Shown: in pieces, positions 45,786-56,444 of the stretch
Layout: each line of letters begins with the position of its first letter
Numbering within the stretch: the first letter of the stretch is position 1
NCBI GenBank assembly: GCA_023374025.1
Contig: SIJG01000003.1
Coordinates: 744,001 to 808,000, forward strand
Length of the DNA: 64,000 bases
Source of the DNA: Heterodera schachtii
Lineage: Eukaryota > Nematoda > Chromadorea > Rhabditida > Heteroderidae
Direction of reading: 5' to 3'
Notes under the pieces: model-generated
What the model was told of the DNA's origin: nothing
Seen by the model: only the letters and a program-made list of their open reading frames with translations
Database searches by the model: none
Program-made: the position numbers and the translations under genes

Positions 45786-46327
45786 ATGGAATTTGTGAAT
45801 TATTGGCCTTATTACTCCTACACTCCCTACTATAAATATGGGTCCAGTAAGCCCAGCGAGGACGCCTACTTTCGCACACCGTACCTCCGTCGTAACTATT
45901 TGGCCGACTACGGTAGGCCAACACAGTGGAACTACGACAAAATGGGCACAAACAATTCGCGAACAGAAGCAGGCGTTCGCAAAGCATCGACAAGGTGCGA
46001 AATCCAATAACTAAAATTTAAAATTAATCCACAATTTTTATTGAATCTTCCAGAAAATTTATTTTTCGATAATACGAGGAACGCAAAGAATGCTCTTTTT
46101 TAAACTGAAATAAATGCTTAATTCTTAAATGGGTTTTCCAATATTATTTAGCATAATTCAAAGGATTGTGAGAATTGAATTTTGAAAAAATGAAAAATTT
46201 TATTTTCATTTTTATTAGCCAATTAAATTAATAATATAAAGTCATTTTTGAAATTATTTTAAAATGATTTAGAATGATGTTGTCGGGCAAATTCGCGTTG
46301 GCCTATTGCAAACCATCAGCAGAATGA
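45786..46327 (+). CDS. Small Tyr/Pro-rich protein, 2 exons, function unknown
   Basis: Exon 1 (45786-45994) starts MEFVNYWPYYSYTPYYKYGS and is rich in Tyr, Arg and Pro. The donor AAG|gtgcga is in phase 2 and joins AG at 46271-46272 to exon 2 (46273-46327), which reads MMLSGKFALAYCKPSAE and stops. The product is 87 residues. Coding-like codon use in an AT-rich setting and the matching splice phase support it. There is no signal peptide or membrane segment, and I do not recognise the family. The unspliced frame would stop at 46010. Confidence 0.55.
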
Positions 46328-46726
46328 AGAGAATATGAATATGTTCACATTCGTATTAAAAAACCAATTTAGTCAAAATTTAAAATGGAAAATAATTTTG
46401 AATTTAATAAATTTCTCTTATCAGTGCTTTCTAATCAATGGTACCCCTCATTATAGATTGGATGTTTGTGCTTTTATAAAATACTTTTTCATTTTTTATT
46501 TTTCCGCAAGCAAATTTCGTTAATTTTTTATTTTAAACTTTTATAAAAACTAAAAGGCTTAAAGAATTTGCGGACGGCGATTTGCTGATAATTTTGGTAA
46601 ATTAAAATGTCTTGAAAAAAATATAAAAAAATATATGTTTTTTCTGAAAAGTTAATGATTGTGGACTTGGAAATCCGGGTCTTCCAAATTTCAAAAAAAA
46701 AAAAAAAATCAACAAAATATGTTTAG

Positions 46727-47340
46727 GCCCTTTCCTGTAGACAAACACAAAACAAATCAAAATTCAAGAAATTAAGTTAAAAAAATGTAAAATTATGAAA
46801 AACAATTTTTTTTAAAGTTTGGCTTGCTTAAGTCATCCAAAACAAAAGATTAATTTATTTTAAAATTTTAAAATTTAGCTTGGTTTTTCAATGGCCAAAT
46901 CGGAAAATGCTAACTTTCCCCAAAATTTTCGGTTTTCAAGTCGATTTTGCGGTTTTAATTGTTTTGGAATAGCAAATTTCATTTAAAAAAATTTTAAAAA
47001 AAAATTCAATTTTTTTGTTTTTGTTTTATGTAATTGTGAGATATGCCTGGTAAAATTTATGCTTGGTTAGTCTAAGGGTAGTAGGTGAAACTCGAAAAGG
47101 CATTTATTGTAAATATTATACCTAATTTATTATGTTCTTCTATGTACATACATTTCTTTTTATATTTATTATTTCAAATACATATTAAAATGAACGCAAC
47201 CAGTGACCCGGTGAAATTATATATTTAATTATAAGCTTTTATCTCTTTATTAAGTTTTATGAGCCAGTACGCCAACAAAGGATTCATTAACCTGTTTCGT
47301 GCCGCCTACCCGAAAATTTATGCCATTTTCTGGAAATCCT
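46727..47340 (+). pseudogene. Tandemly duplicated 5' end of the SRSX-like gene
   Basis: 46727-47300 repeats, imperfectly, 47692-48240: both start TTTCCTGTAGACAAACACAA, and both carry a short ATG exon (47191-47211, MNATSDP before gtgaaa) and the acceptor GAGC(C)AG|TACGCC. Exon 2 of this copy follows the intact gene only to YANKGFI, then diverges to NLFRAAYPKIYAIFWKS and a stop at about 47341. No other receptor exon follows before the intact copy. Confidence 0.7.
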
Positions 47341-48147
47341 AACGCTTTTTAACAATTATTTTAAATAAAAAGTGGAAAAAATTCAATTTGATTTTTTTGA
47401 AAAATAATAGACAAAATCATATGATGTAAATTATTGATAAAAGCATAGATTCCATTTCACAAAATAATATGTCAAAGAGGTAAAAAAATTTAATTAATGG
47501 TTTGACACAAACTATCATAGTACGAGGGCATCATACCATAAAAATTTGTGTTTGTTAATGACAGTTCATATCGTTGATTTTTCAAATTTGAATTTAAAAT
47601 AATGCCAACTAATGACAGATTCCGTTAGACGAGATTGGCCGTTTTTCCATTTATAAAAGATTTTTATTTAAAAAAAAAATGAACAAATTTTTTTGACCCT
47701 TTCCTGTAGACAAACACAAAACAAAAAGCATACAAGAAATTAGGATAAAAAAATGCAAAATTATGAAAAAGAATTTTTTTTTAAATAGGTTAGCTTAAAT
47801 CATCAAAACAAAAGCTAGTTTTTTTTTAAATTCTGAAAATATATTACTTAAATTTTCAATAGTCAAGTGAATAATCTGTTTTGAAGGGCTCTTAAGTGAT
47901 TAAGCGTTTGTAAGGGTGTTGTTGCTCTTTTCGTGTCTTTATTTCCCGTCTTATTAGAACGCATTTTGTCTCCTTTTTTTCTCTGTCTCCTATTCTCTTC
48001 CACTTTTAAAGGCAGAAAAAAATAAAAACAGTTATTGTATAAAAATAAAATCGTGCATTTTTAAATATATTATACCTAATTTATTCTGTCCTACATACAT
48101 TTCTTTTTATATTTTGTTATTTCATAATATTGAAAAGTTCAAAGCCA

Positions 48148-49501
48148 ATGAATGACACGGTAAAATTATGTATTAAAATATAAATCCTAATCACTTTTTT
48201 AAATTTTTTGAGCAGTACGCCAACAAAGGATTCATTCCCGAAGAAATTTTGGCAAATGGAATCATTGCGTTGGTTGGACTGATGGCAATTTGCTTAAACT
48301 TTAGCCTCGTCTTTGTGACAATTAAAACCAAGTAAATTTTAAATAAAATTAATTATTTAAAAAATCTTGCTATTTAAAATGTTTTTTCACAGATCACTCC
48401 ATTCCCCGTGCAAAACTCTGATCGCTTCGTTCGCCTTTTTTGCTTCTTTTCTCCTTTTTGGGAATTCCATCAAATTCTTCGTTTTTCTGTTTGGCTTCAA
48501 TTACATTCCGCTTAAGTCTTGCTTTCTCATCCAAATTGTGCCACTGATTTGCTCTTCATTGGCTATCAACTTGCAATGTGGCATTGGAATTGATCGTCTA
48601 TTTGGCGTTGTGTTTCCGATATGGTAACAATTTTAATTTAAATTGAATTATTTTTATTATTTTTATATTTTTAGGTACAAATCGGGTGGAAAATATATTT
48701 CTTTTAAAGCAATCATCACTTTTTGTTGCATCAGATCGGCAATTAATGGCTTCATCATTTACATTGGAAGCTCAAATCATTGGGAACAGTGGGGACAAAA
48801 CGACTCATATTTTTTATTTTTTTGTCTAATTTTTAGACCAGTGATGTGCAATCTTGGAGACCCATTTCATCAACCGGAAAATGCTCAATTCGCAGACATT
48901 AGTTCATTCATTTCATATTGTACCGAATTTCTCTTCTATCTATTGATATGGCTGGTCATCTGGAAACGATCTACACAAAGTCATTCCTTTTTAAAGACCC
49001 ATATTTTAAGGAAATTATGGCATTCGTCGGATTAAATAAATAAGTAATTTAGTTCCGGCACAAGAAAAAAAATTGACAATTTCTGTCAGTGTTCTCATAT
49101 CAATTGGACTCGTCTGCTTTATTTTGGTCGGCATAAAAATCGCTTAATAAATTTATAAAATTCAATTCAAATTTTCCCGTTTCAGAATATGTTCATTATT
49201 CAGTTCATACTTCCATTGCTCAATTTTGACGCATTTGCAATTGAATTTTTCGTCCATCCAATTAGTGTTTTTCTGCAGACATTGGCATACGGTAGCAGTG
49301 CACCGGTACTTTACTTTTGCAGGTAGGGCAAGTTATTTAATTTATCGTTAAATATTGAAAAAACAATTTCTTATAATAAATGACCCCTATTTTAGCAGCG
49401 AATACCGTAGTGCTTTTCGTTCTTTGTTCACTCATCAGACGACCGTTGTCCAAATTTTCAACAATAGGCAGCAACAGAACAACAACAACAACAACAGATA
49501 G
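48148..49501 (+). CDS. SRSX-like serpentine chemoreceptor, 8 exons
   Basis: Intact seven-transmembrane receptor, probably a chemosensory GPCR. Exons: 48148-48159, 48216-48331, 48393-48623, 48675-48788, 48837-48979, 49053-49126, 49186-49322 and 49396-49501, in one frame for 310 residues. TM1 ILANGIIALVGLMAICLNF; TM2 TLIASFAFFASFLLFG; TM3 end GIGIDRLFGVVFPIW (the SRSX-type GIDRL-x3-FP motif); TM4 AIITFCCIRSAINGF; TM5 LFYLLIWLVIW; TM6 TISVSVLISIGLVCF; TM7 ending APVLYFCSSEYRSAF; Asn/Gln-rich tail. The first exon encodes only MNDT. All introns are GT-AG. An inverted paralogue at 32.4-34.2 kb is a pseudogene. Assignment to SRSX rather than a neighbouring family is by motif memory. Confidence 0.82.
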
Positions 49502-50255
49502 AGAGTCCACTGTTTTCGTGTTATGGTAGTACAAAATAATTGGATAAAATTGTTGTCAAGGAAACTCGAAAAAATGCCAAAAACAATAACGAAAGCGGAT
49601 TATGAGAGAAATTAAAATATTGACAAATTAACACAAGGAATAATTTGGTACGCAAAGAAGCATGCTTAACGCAAATGATCAAAAATTTCATTAGCAGAAA
49701 ATATCTGAATGTCTTAATCAATTTGGTAATAAATTTAAAGTGTCATAGAAAATTGCTCCGACCTTAATTAATTTTTTTAAAAATCATAAAATATTATTTT
49801 AAAAAACAATGATTGATTTTGTTTACTGCAAAAGCGCATCATTAGAAAAGTTAAAGCCGGCTGGTTCTCATGGGTAATTAATTATATAACCTCGAAATCC
49901 CGATGCGTCGAAATCCCGACTAAGCCCAAACGATTCACAAACCCGACCCGACTAAGAAAAAAAACCATTATTTTTGGTGATTTAAATCGAGAAAAGTATA
50001 ATTTCATAATTGCAACTTTTAACAGAGTAATGAACGAAATAAAATTGAATTATTCCAAACTGGCTAAACACATGTTTCTGAGCAACAACAACAGTGAAAA
50101 CGAAGCAAATTCTTATGGCTGTGAGAAAAACTAGAATAACAGAGCGAACAATGACTAGGGATGGGAATTTAAGTCAAATGACTTTTTTTGTTGCTGACTT
50201 TAAATGACCTTAAAATGACTTGAAAACTGTTATACACTTTGTTTGAAGCCTCTAA

Positions 50256-50562
50256 CTAGGGTTGCACGGGCCCGGTGGGTACCCGGACGCCCGGCTTTTT
50301 CGATACCCGGGCCCGGTCCAATACCCGGTACCCGACCCGGTAGGTCCGGGTATCAAAAATACACTGGTAAGAATGGGGGTCTGGGTCAAATATTCATTTT
50401 CTCATTAAGTAAAAAAAAAAGCTAAAAAATTTTATTATAAAAATAAATATTTTCTTTTAAACTCTTAAGTTTACAAAAAAAAAAAATTTATAATATTCTC
50501 ATAAGAAATTTTGAAGAATTTAACATTACCTTTATTGAAAATTTGAATATTTTTAGTACAAT
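50256..50562. mobile_element. Left part of a hAT-like element, CCCGGGTACCCGG word family, truncated
   Basis: It starts TAGGGTTGCACGGGCCCGG, followed by CCCGG/GGTACCC words and then the shared block CACTGGTAAGAATGGGGGTC (50373-50392). No right terminus is present. The sequence ends where the duplicated receptor segment begins at about 50563, so the duplication or a deletion removed the right half. Confidence 0.55.
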
Positions 50563-51413
50563 AAATGCGTTTGCCATGAAACAGTACTCGTGCTGCATTA
50601 CCGTATGCCAAATCAATGCAGCGATTCAATGCCAAAAATATTTGTGCCGTGTTCTGAACAGCCGTTAGGCCTACAAAAACTCAATAATTTTATTTTAAAT
50701 GTAGAGAATTTAGGCTGGACATATGCTGACTGTCGGTACTATTCAATTTTAGCGGCACAATGCCAAAAAAATACATTTATTTTTTTTTTTACCTATTGCA
50801 CAAGCCCCACAGAAATAAATGAATGTCGGCGCTGTACAGAAAACTGCTCCGGTAATGGCCAAATATCCAGTGATGATTGAGCTTATTGGTATCATCAACA
50901 AATCAGTGATTCCAATGAAAAACATAAACTAAAAAATATATTCTTTTAATATAATAATTAATAGTTAGGTGAAATTCGAAGAAAAAATACCGTAAATCAA
51001 TCCGCTATTTGAAGTCCCCCCTCCGATTAAAGGCTACCTTTTTGGAGGGGTTGACCAATAGAAGGCCCCTTCCAATTAAAGGCCCCATTGGGAGGGTTTG
51101 TTCAAGATACGCCCGGTTTCGGGGACTTAACGTTGACAAAACTGAAAACTGATTTCAGATTCGTATTCATCACCCTAAAATAGCCCTAAAATTATTTTTC
51201 TGCTAATTTTGATCCCAGTTCTTAAATTTTTTAATTAATTGTTAAATATTTTATTAATTTTTTTTAATTTACCTCACTAATAATGCCAAAAACCATGTAA
51301 AAAGCGCCGACCAAAATATGTTTACGTTGTTCCAACGGGATTTGGGCAATGTCATACCTGGTACAGTTGTACAAACGATTGTACAGCTCAGGTTTGAAGA
51401 AGAATGTTTCCAT
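50563..51413 (-). pseudogene. Truncated copy of the SRT receptor at 54520-56444
   Basis: Exon 1 (51273-51413), an exon-3 equivalent (about 50793-50928) and the start of exon 4 (from 50670 down) match the intact gene closely, including intron sequence. Exon 2 is lost in a deletion of about 130 bp whose junction lies near 51230-51240. Homology stops abruptly at 50563, inside exon 4, so TM4-TM7 are absent. Upstream homology extends to at least 51850. Confidence 0.9.
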
Positions 51414-51849
51414 TTTAATAGTTTTTTTATTCAATGCCAAATCAAAAAAAAAATTAAAAAACTTTTATATTACCGGTACAGTAAAAAAACTAAAAATATA
51501 ATAAGTTTCAAATGATTAAACTTTCCATCAACTAACATGAAATGATTTTCTTATTCTTTGACCTCGCGAATGTCATTTAATAAAATTTCTCCATTTTAAA
51601 TATTTGATTAAAGTTAATCAAATCTTTTTGTCTCAATATCTTTTTCCGTCTTTATTTGATTTCACTTCAGAAAATTCCTGAATTAATTTTCAGCACATTT
51701 AAATGAGCATAATCAAAAGACTAATTTGATTTAGCTGTTGCTTTGGTGATTTTAAAGCCTAATAAATTCAATTTGAAAATGTCTAATTACCATGTCAGGC
51801 CAATGTCTCTAGGGACGTGACCAGTTAATATTGTTGAGATATTGCAGTT

Positions 51850-54519
51850 AAAAATTGCATTCATATGAATAAAAGTAGACTCGTGAGAACATTTTACGTC
51901 TTAATATCATTTTCCATCATAATAATTTTACTTTAGAGCTTGAAAATTAATTTCATTATATTTATTAACGGTAATCAGCGGATATGAAATGCTTTGGTCT
52001 AATAAAATGAAAGATGGATGGAAATTTAATTCCTTTGAATCAAATTCTTTGGAAATTTATTTCAAATGAATTCTTTCCTTAATTGGTTCATTATATTCGA
52101 CTTTCGCCTGCTATTGGCACATTCATTCATTCTAATATTAATTAAATTTTAGTTTGATTCGAACATATTAGGAATATTATTTGAAATCAAAAATAAAAAG
52201 TAAAATAAAAATGTATGAAATATAAAGAAATTATTTAAATTTCAAAAATAATTATTTTATAAATTACATAAACAAATTAATGATTGGCCAACATTTGCGG
52301 CGCTCACATCTGCTGCCTGACATTTGAGGCGCAGACAATTGGGGCGCCCAGCAAAAACGATTATTTGCGGCGCCAACACTTGAAGCATCCTACAAATTAC
52401 TTACAAGCAAAACATTCCGAGCTGTGAGTGGGAAAATGAATATAAACTATATACCATTGGATAGAGCAAGGCCGATTTCAATTGTGAATTTTTAATTTTG
52501 CATTTTGTCTCCTTCAAGAGTTAAAGGGCTTTAAAGTTGAAAATTTGTCATTCTCGACAGAGGAAATTAAGCTAAACTGAGTTGCACCGTTGGTTAAAAA
52601 TGGGTTTTTGGGGCATCGGTTCAAATCCACTTGCCTGTGAAATCTTTTTAAAATTCGTTTAATTTTAAATTATGCCTTAGGTCACATGGGAAGAATCAAC
52701 GAATTGGCGAAATCGCAGCAGGAAAACAGTAATACTTTCGCATTAATTGATTTTTGGCACAATTTTAAAATATCAGTGACCAGCAAAGGCAACAGCAGCA
52801 ACAAATCGATCAGCTTAGAACCGCCATGCAAGAACAGTTTAAATTATTTTAATAGATTAAACTTATTACAAAATAAAAAACCTATTAAGAAATGGTAATT
52901 TTACCAAATCTCATATTTCATTACCCAGTGCTTATTTTTAATCACAGAGACAATATAAAAAAGGAGATCGGATGGGATCTTGGTTTTGAAAAACTGAGAC
53001 TCGGATGGGGCCCAAAAAATCCGAAATAGAGGGATCAATTCGAATCGCGCTCATATTGCAACCACTAAGTTTAGAGCTGATAAACGCTGTAGATCCAAAA
53101 TATCGTGTGAAAATTGCAAGGTTTAAATTAATTCTCGATAGAAAATTAAAATAATTAATTATTAATTCCAGAAGTCTTTGATAGGGTTCACTGGCTCCAA
53201 CATTCCACTAAAACTTTCAAAAAAATTTAGATTATAAAAATTAATGATTAAAGTATGTCTTTATTTCCACAAAAAACATTAAATAAAAAAATAAATCTGG
53301 GTTTTCAGTACCAGGTTGGACCCGATTCGCGGACCCTGGCGCGGTTGAAAAACATAGACCCGGACCCGGCTTTTCTGGACCCGGCAATAGCGGACTGGGT
53401 TTTTGCCCAATTACACTGACCAGGTCACCCTTGTTTTTAATCGATCAACAATACTGTTAACATTTTTGTTTTTATTATTTATCAATTACATGATAACTTG
53501 GGCTAGAAATTTGGTAAGAAAAATTGCGAAATAGATATTTAAATAGGACAAAAAAATTCAACATTATTATTAAATGGGTATAAAAATCCCGAAATAGGTA
53601 GAAAAATGGGAAATAAATTTTTTATCAACGATTTTTTAGTGGAAAAGGCAAACAAAAAGGTAAAATTTGGTTCTAATAATTAAAATATTTCTAATGTTTT
53701 CTTAGCAAATAATGAACATTTTTAAATTAAATTTTTTTTCCAAATTAGAAAATAAAAGACTTTTCCGTAGATCGTTTAACATAATGTAGTAGTTGCGAAA
53801 AGTCGTCCCACATCCATTGTTCCCATCGGTGCTGAATTATATTTGCTATTAAGCTGAACAAATTGTGGTTATTTTGCTAAATTAATTGATGGACGACAAA
53901 AACAGCAGAAGGACACTCAAAAGGCCTAAAGTTCAAATAATTGGCAACTTGCTAAATTAAATAAAAAGTAAGTCATCATTAAGACGTTTTGAATCTAAAA
54001 ATGATAAATTCGAAATCTTGTCTTTCGGCCTTTTTGTTCGAGTTTGGGTCCGGGGTTCGAAATTGGCCGAAACGGATGCGGGATTCGTGCCCAAAAACCC
54101 CTGGAAACTTATTTTTATGGCTTCAAAATTTTTGTTCCAAAAAATGGGGAGGACAAACTACAGGATTACCGAAATTTTTATATTCTTTAACATTTTAAAT
54201 ATAGAAATTTTTGTTTCTTCTTAATTTTTTTTAAATAATTCAATTTGCCTTCGATCCCCCGAAATTCATAAAAATAATTTAATTAAACTTTGAACCTCTT
54301 GATAAGCAAGCAATTTTTATTTTAACCTATGAAATTTTTTATTTTTCGTTCTTCGGGAATTAAGGATTTTCTTCAATTTCGGAGCTCAAAAAAAAGTAAA
54401 AGAGGCCTCGCCTTAATGTTTGGTGAAAATTATAAAATTTTTCAAAAATATTGCATTTATGTGTAAAAGGGTCAGATCATAATAAAATGGTTTTGAATAT
54501 TCAAGTGTTTCTTATTTAA
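51850..54519. other. Intergenic DNA with degraded repeats
   Basis: 52290-52392 is a TTTGCGGCGC word island. 52575-52640 is a tRNA-like relic (GTTGGTTAAAAATGGG and GGTTCAAATCC). 52955-53040 carries GATCGGATGGGATC words. 53308-53434 is a GGACCCGG island whose right end on the minus strand reads AAGGGTGACCTGG. I see no supported gene. Confidence 0.5.
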
Positions 54520-56444
54520 TCATTTCTCGTTGAAGAAGGGGTTGTTCATTTTCTTAACATTTTCTGCTGGCCCAACTTTCACCACGGCAATTACTATTTG
54601 AGTTTTTGTGCCAATTTTTTTGCTAATGATTTTCGGCGCCAATTTGCTGCACAATTTGCGCAAAATGCCAATCACTTCTTGACGAATTGTTTTGTTCAGC
54701 AACAGATAGATGAACGGCGGAATACCTTCAGAGAATATCGGAAGAATACGAGTAAAATTTGATTATTGAAATTAAAAAATTAAATATTAAATTAATAATA
54801 TTATTTTTTATAAATATTTTTTCCTTATAAAAAGATTTACCGAATGAAAGCATCCAAGTGATTTGGCCAAGTGTGATCAAAGTGTTACCCACCGGCAAAA
54901 AATTCATCAATGCACAAATTGTAGCAGCGGCATCATTGATGATACTGATCAAAAACACTTGGACGAAAACCTAAAAATTGTATAAAAATATATGAATATA
55001 ATTAAATACTCAACACTTTTTAATTACCTACCTTTTTTTGCGAAATTGAAGATATTTGTGAATTGGTGTTAGTGATTGCATTCATCAAACCATTTGACTG
55101 ACATTTAAAGCCCATTTTGGTGAGGAGAACAATCGCAAAGATCAGATATGTGCCGGTTAGCACAGTGACTACCATGTAACTGTGTATGGTTGCCAAATCA
55201 TTTCGATACTGTAAAAATGGCGTAATTATTATTTTTTTTACATTATTGTACAAGATAAATGTAAAAAATAAGAAATAAAATTTCACTCTTTAGCCTAATT
55301 AATAATCTTTTTGTCGCATACAATTGTGCCGCTTAGGTCATCGTTGTAGGCAAAATGCGGGTTGACGAACCATGTGCCGATTACGCTTGAGAAAATGATC
55401 GGCATTGTAAACATGCAGAAGCACAAGCCGTATATTACACAGAAAATCATCCACAGATAAATGCGTTTGCCATGAAACAGTACTCGTGCTGCATTACCGT
55501 ATGCCAAATCAATGCAGCGATTCAATGCCAAAAATATTTGTGCCGTGTTCTGAACAGCCGTTAGGCCTACAAAAACTCAATAATTTTATTTTAAATGTAG
55601 AGAATTTAGGCTGGACATATGCTGACTGTCGATACTATTCAATCTTTAGCGGCACAATGCCAAAAAAATACATTTATTTATTTTTTACTTATTGCACAAG
55701 CCCCACAGAAATAAATGAATGTCGGCGCTGTACAGAAAACTGCTCCGGTAATGGCCAAATATCCAGTGATGATTGAGCTTATTGGTATCATCAACAAATC
55801 AGTGATTCCAATGAAAAACATAAACTAAAAAATATATTATTTTAATAAAATAATTAATAGTTAGGTGAAATTCGAAGAAAAAATACCGTAAATCAATCCG
55901 CTATTTGAAGGCCCCCCTCCGATTAAAGGCTACCTTTTTGGAGGGGTTGACCAATAGAAGGCCCCTTCCAATTAAAGGCCCCATTGGGAGGGTTTGTTCA
56001 AGATACGCCCGGTTTCGGGGACTTAACGATGACAAAACCGAAAACTGATTTCAGATTCGTATTCATCACCCTAAAATAGCCCTAAAATTATTTTTCTGCT
56101 AATTTCGGTCCCAGTTCTTAAATTTTTTCTGAAAATTCGAATTTTTCCAGAATTCCAGGAATAAATTCATGTATGCGAAATTTTCATAATTACCTTGTAA
56201 CATGTGTTGTCCATATGTTTCCAAAGGGTAATTAAGCATGGCAAATACAAAATCTGTAATTAATTAATTGTTAAATATTTTATTAATTTTTTTTTAAATT
56301 TACCTCACTAATAATGCCAAAAACCATGTAAAAAGCGCCGACCAAAATATGTTTACGTAGTTCCAACGGAATTTGGTCAATGTCATACCTGGTACAGTTG
56401 TACAAACGATTGTACAGCTCAGGTTTGAAGAAGAATGTTTCCAT
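54520..56444 (-). CDS. SRT-family serpentine chemoreceptor, 7 exons
   Basis: Nematode seven-transmembrane receptor. Exons on the minus strand: 56304-56444, 56194-56253, 55689-55824, 55322-55566, 55032-55208, 54841-54970 and 54520-54725, giving 364 residues in one frame. Landmarks: RLYNCTRYDIDQIPLELR (N-terminus); ILYLPCLITLW and NTCYKFMFFIGITDLLM (TM1-2); QIFLALNRCIDLAYG (TM3); RIYLWMIFCVIYGLCFCMF (TM4); TVLTGTYLIFAIVLL (TM5); VFVQVFLISIINDAAATI (TM6); PPFIYLLLNKTIRQEV (TM7, family LN-x-TIR). It is longer than the 28.9-kb SRT gene because of a basic C-terminal tail. All introns are GT-AG. A close partial copy lies at 50.6-51.4 kb. Confidence 0.88.

Noticed and set aside
50243..50425. Plus-strand frame rich in Gly, Pro and Arg
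   Set aside because: It is the CCCGG word array of the element at 50256.
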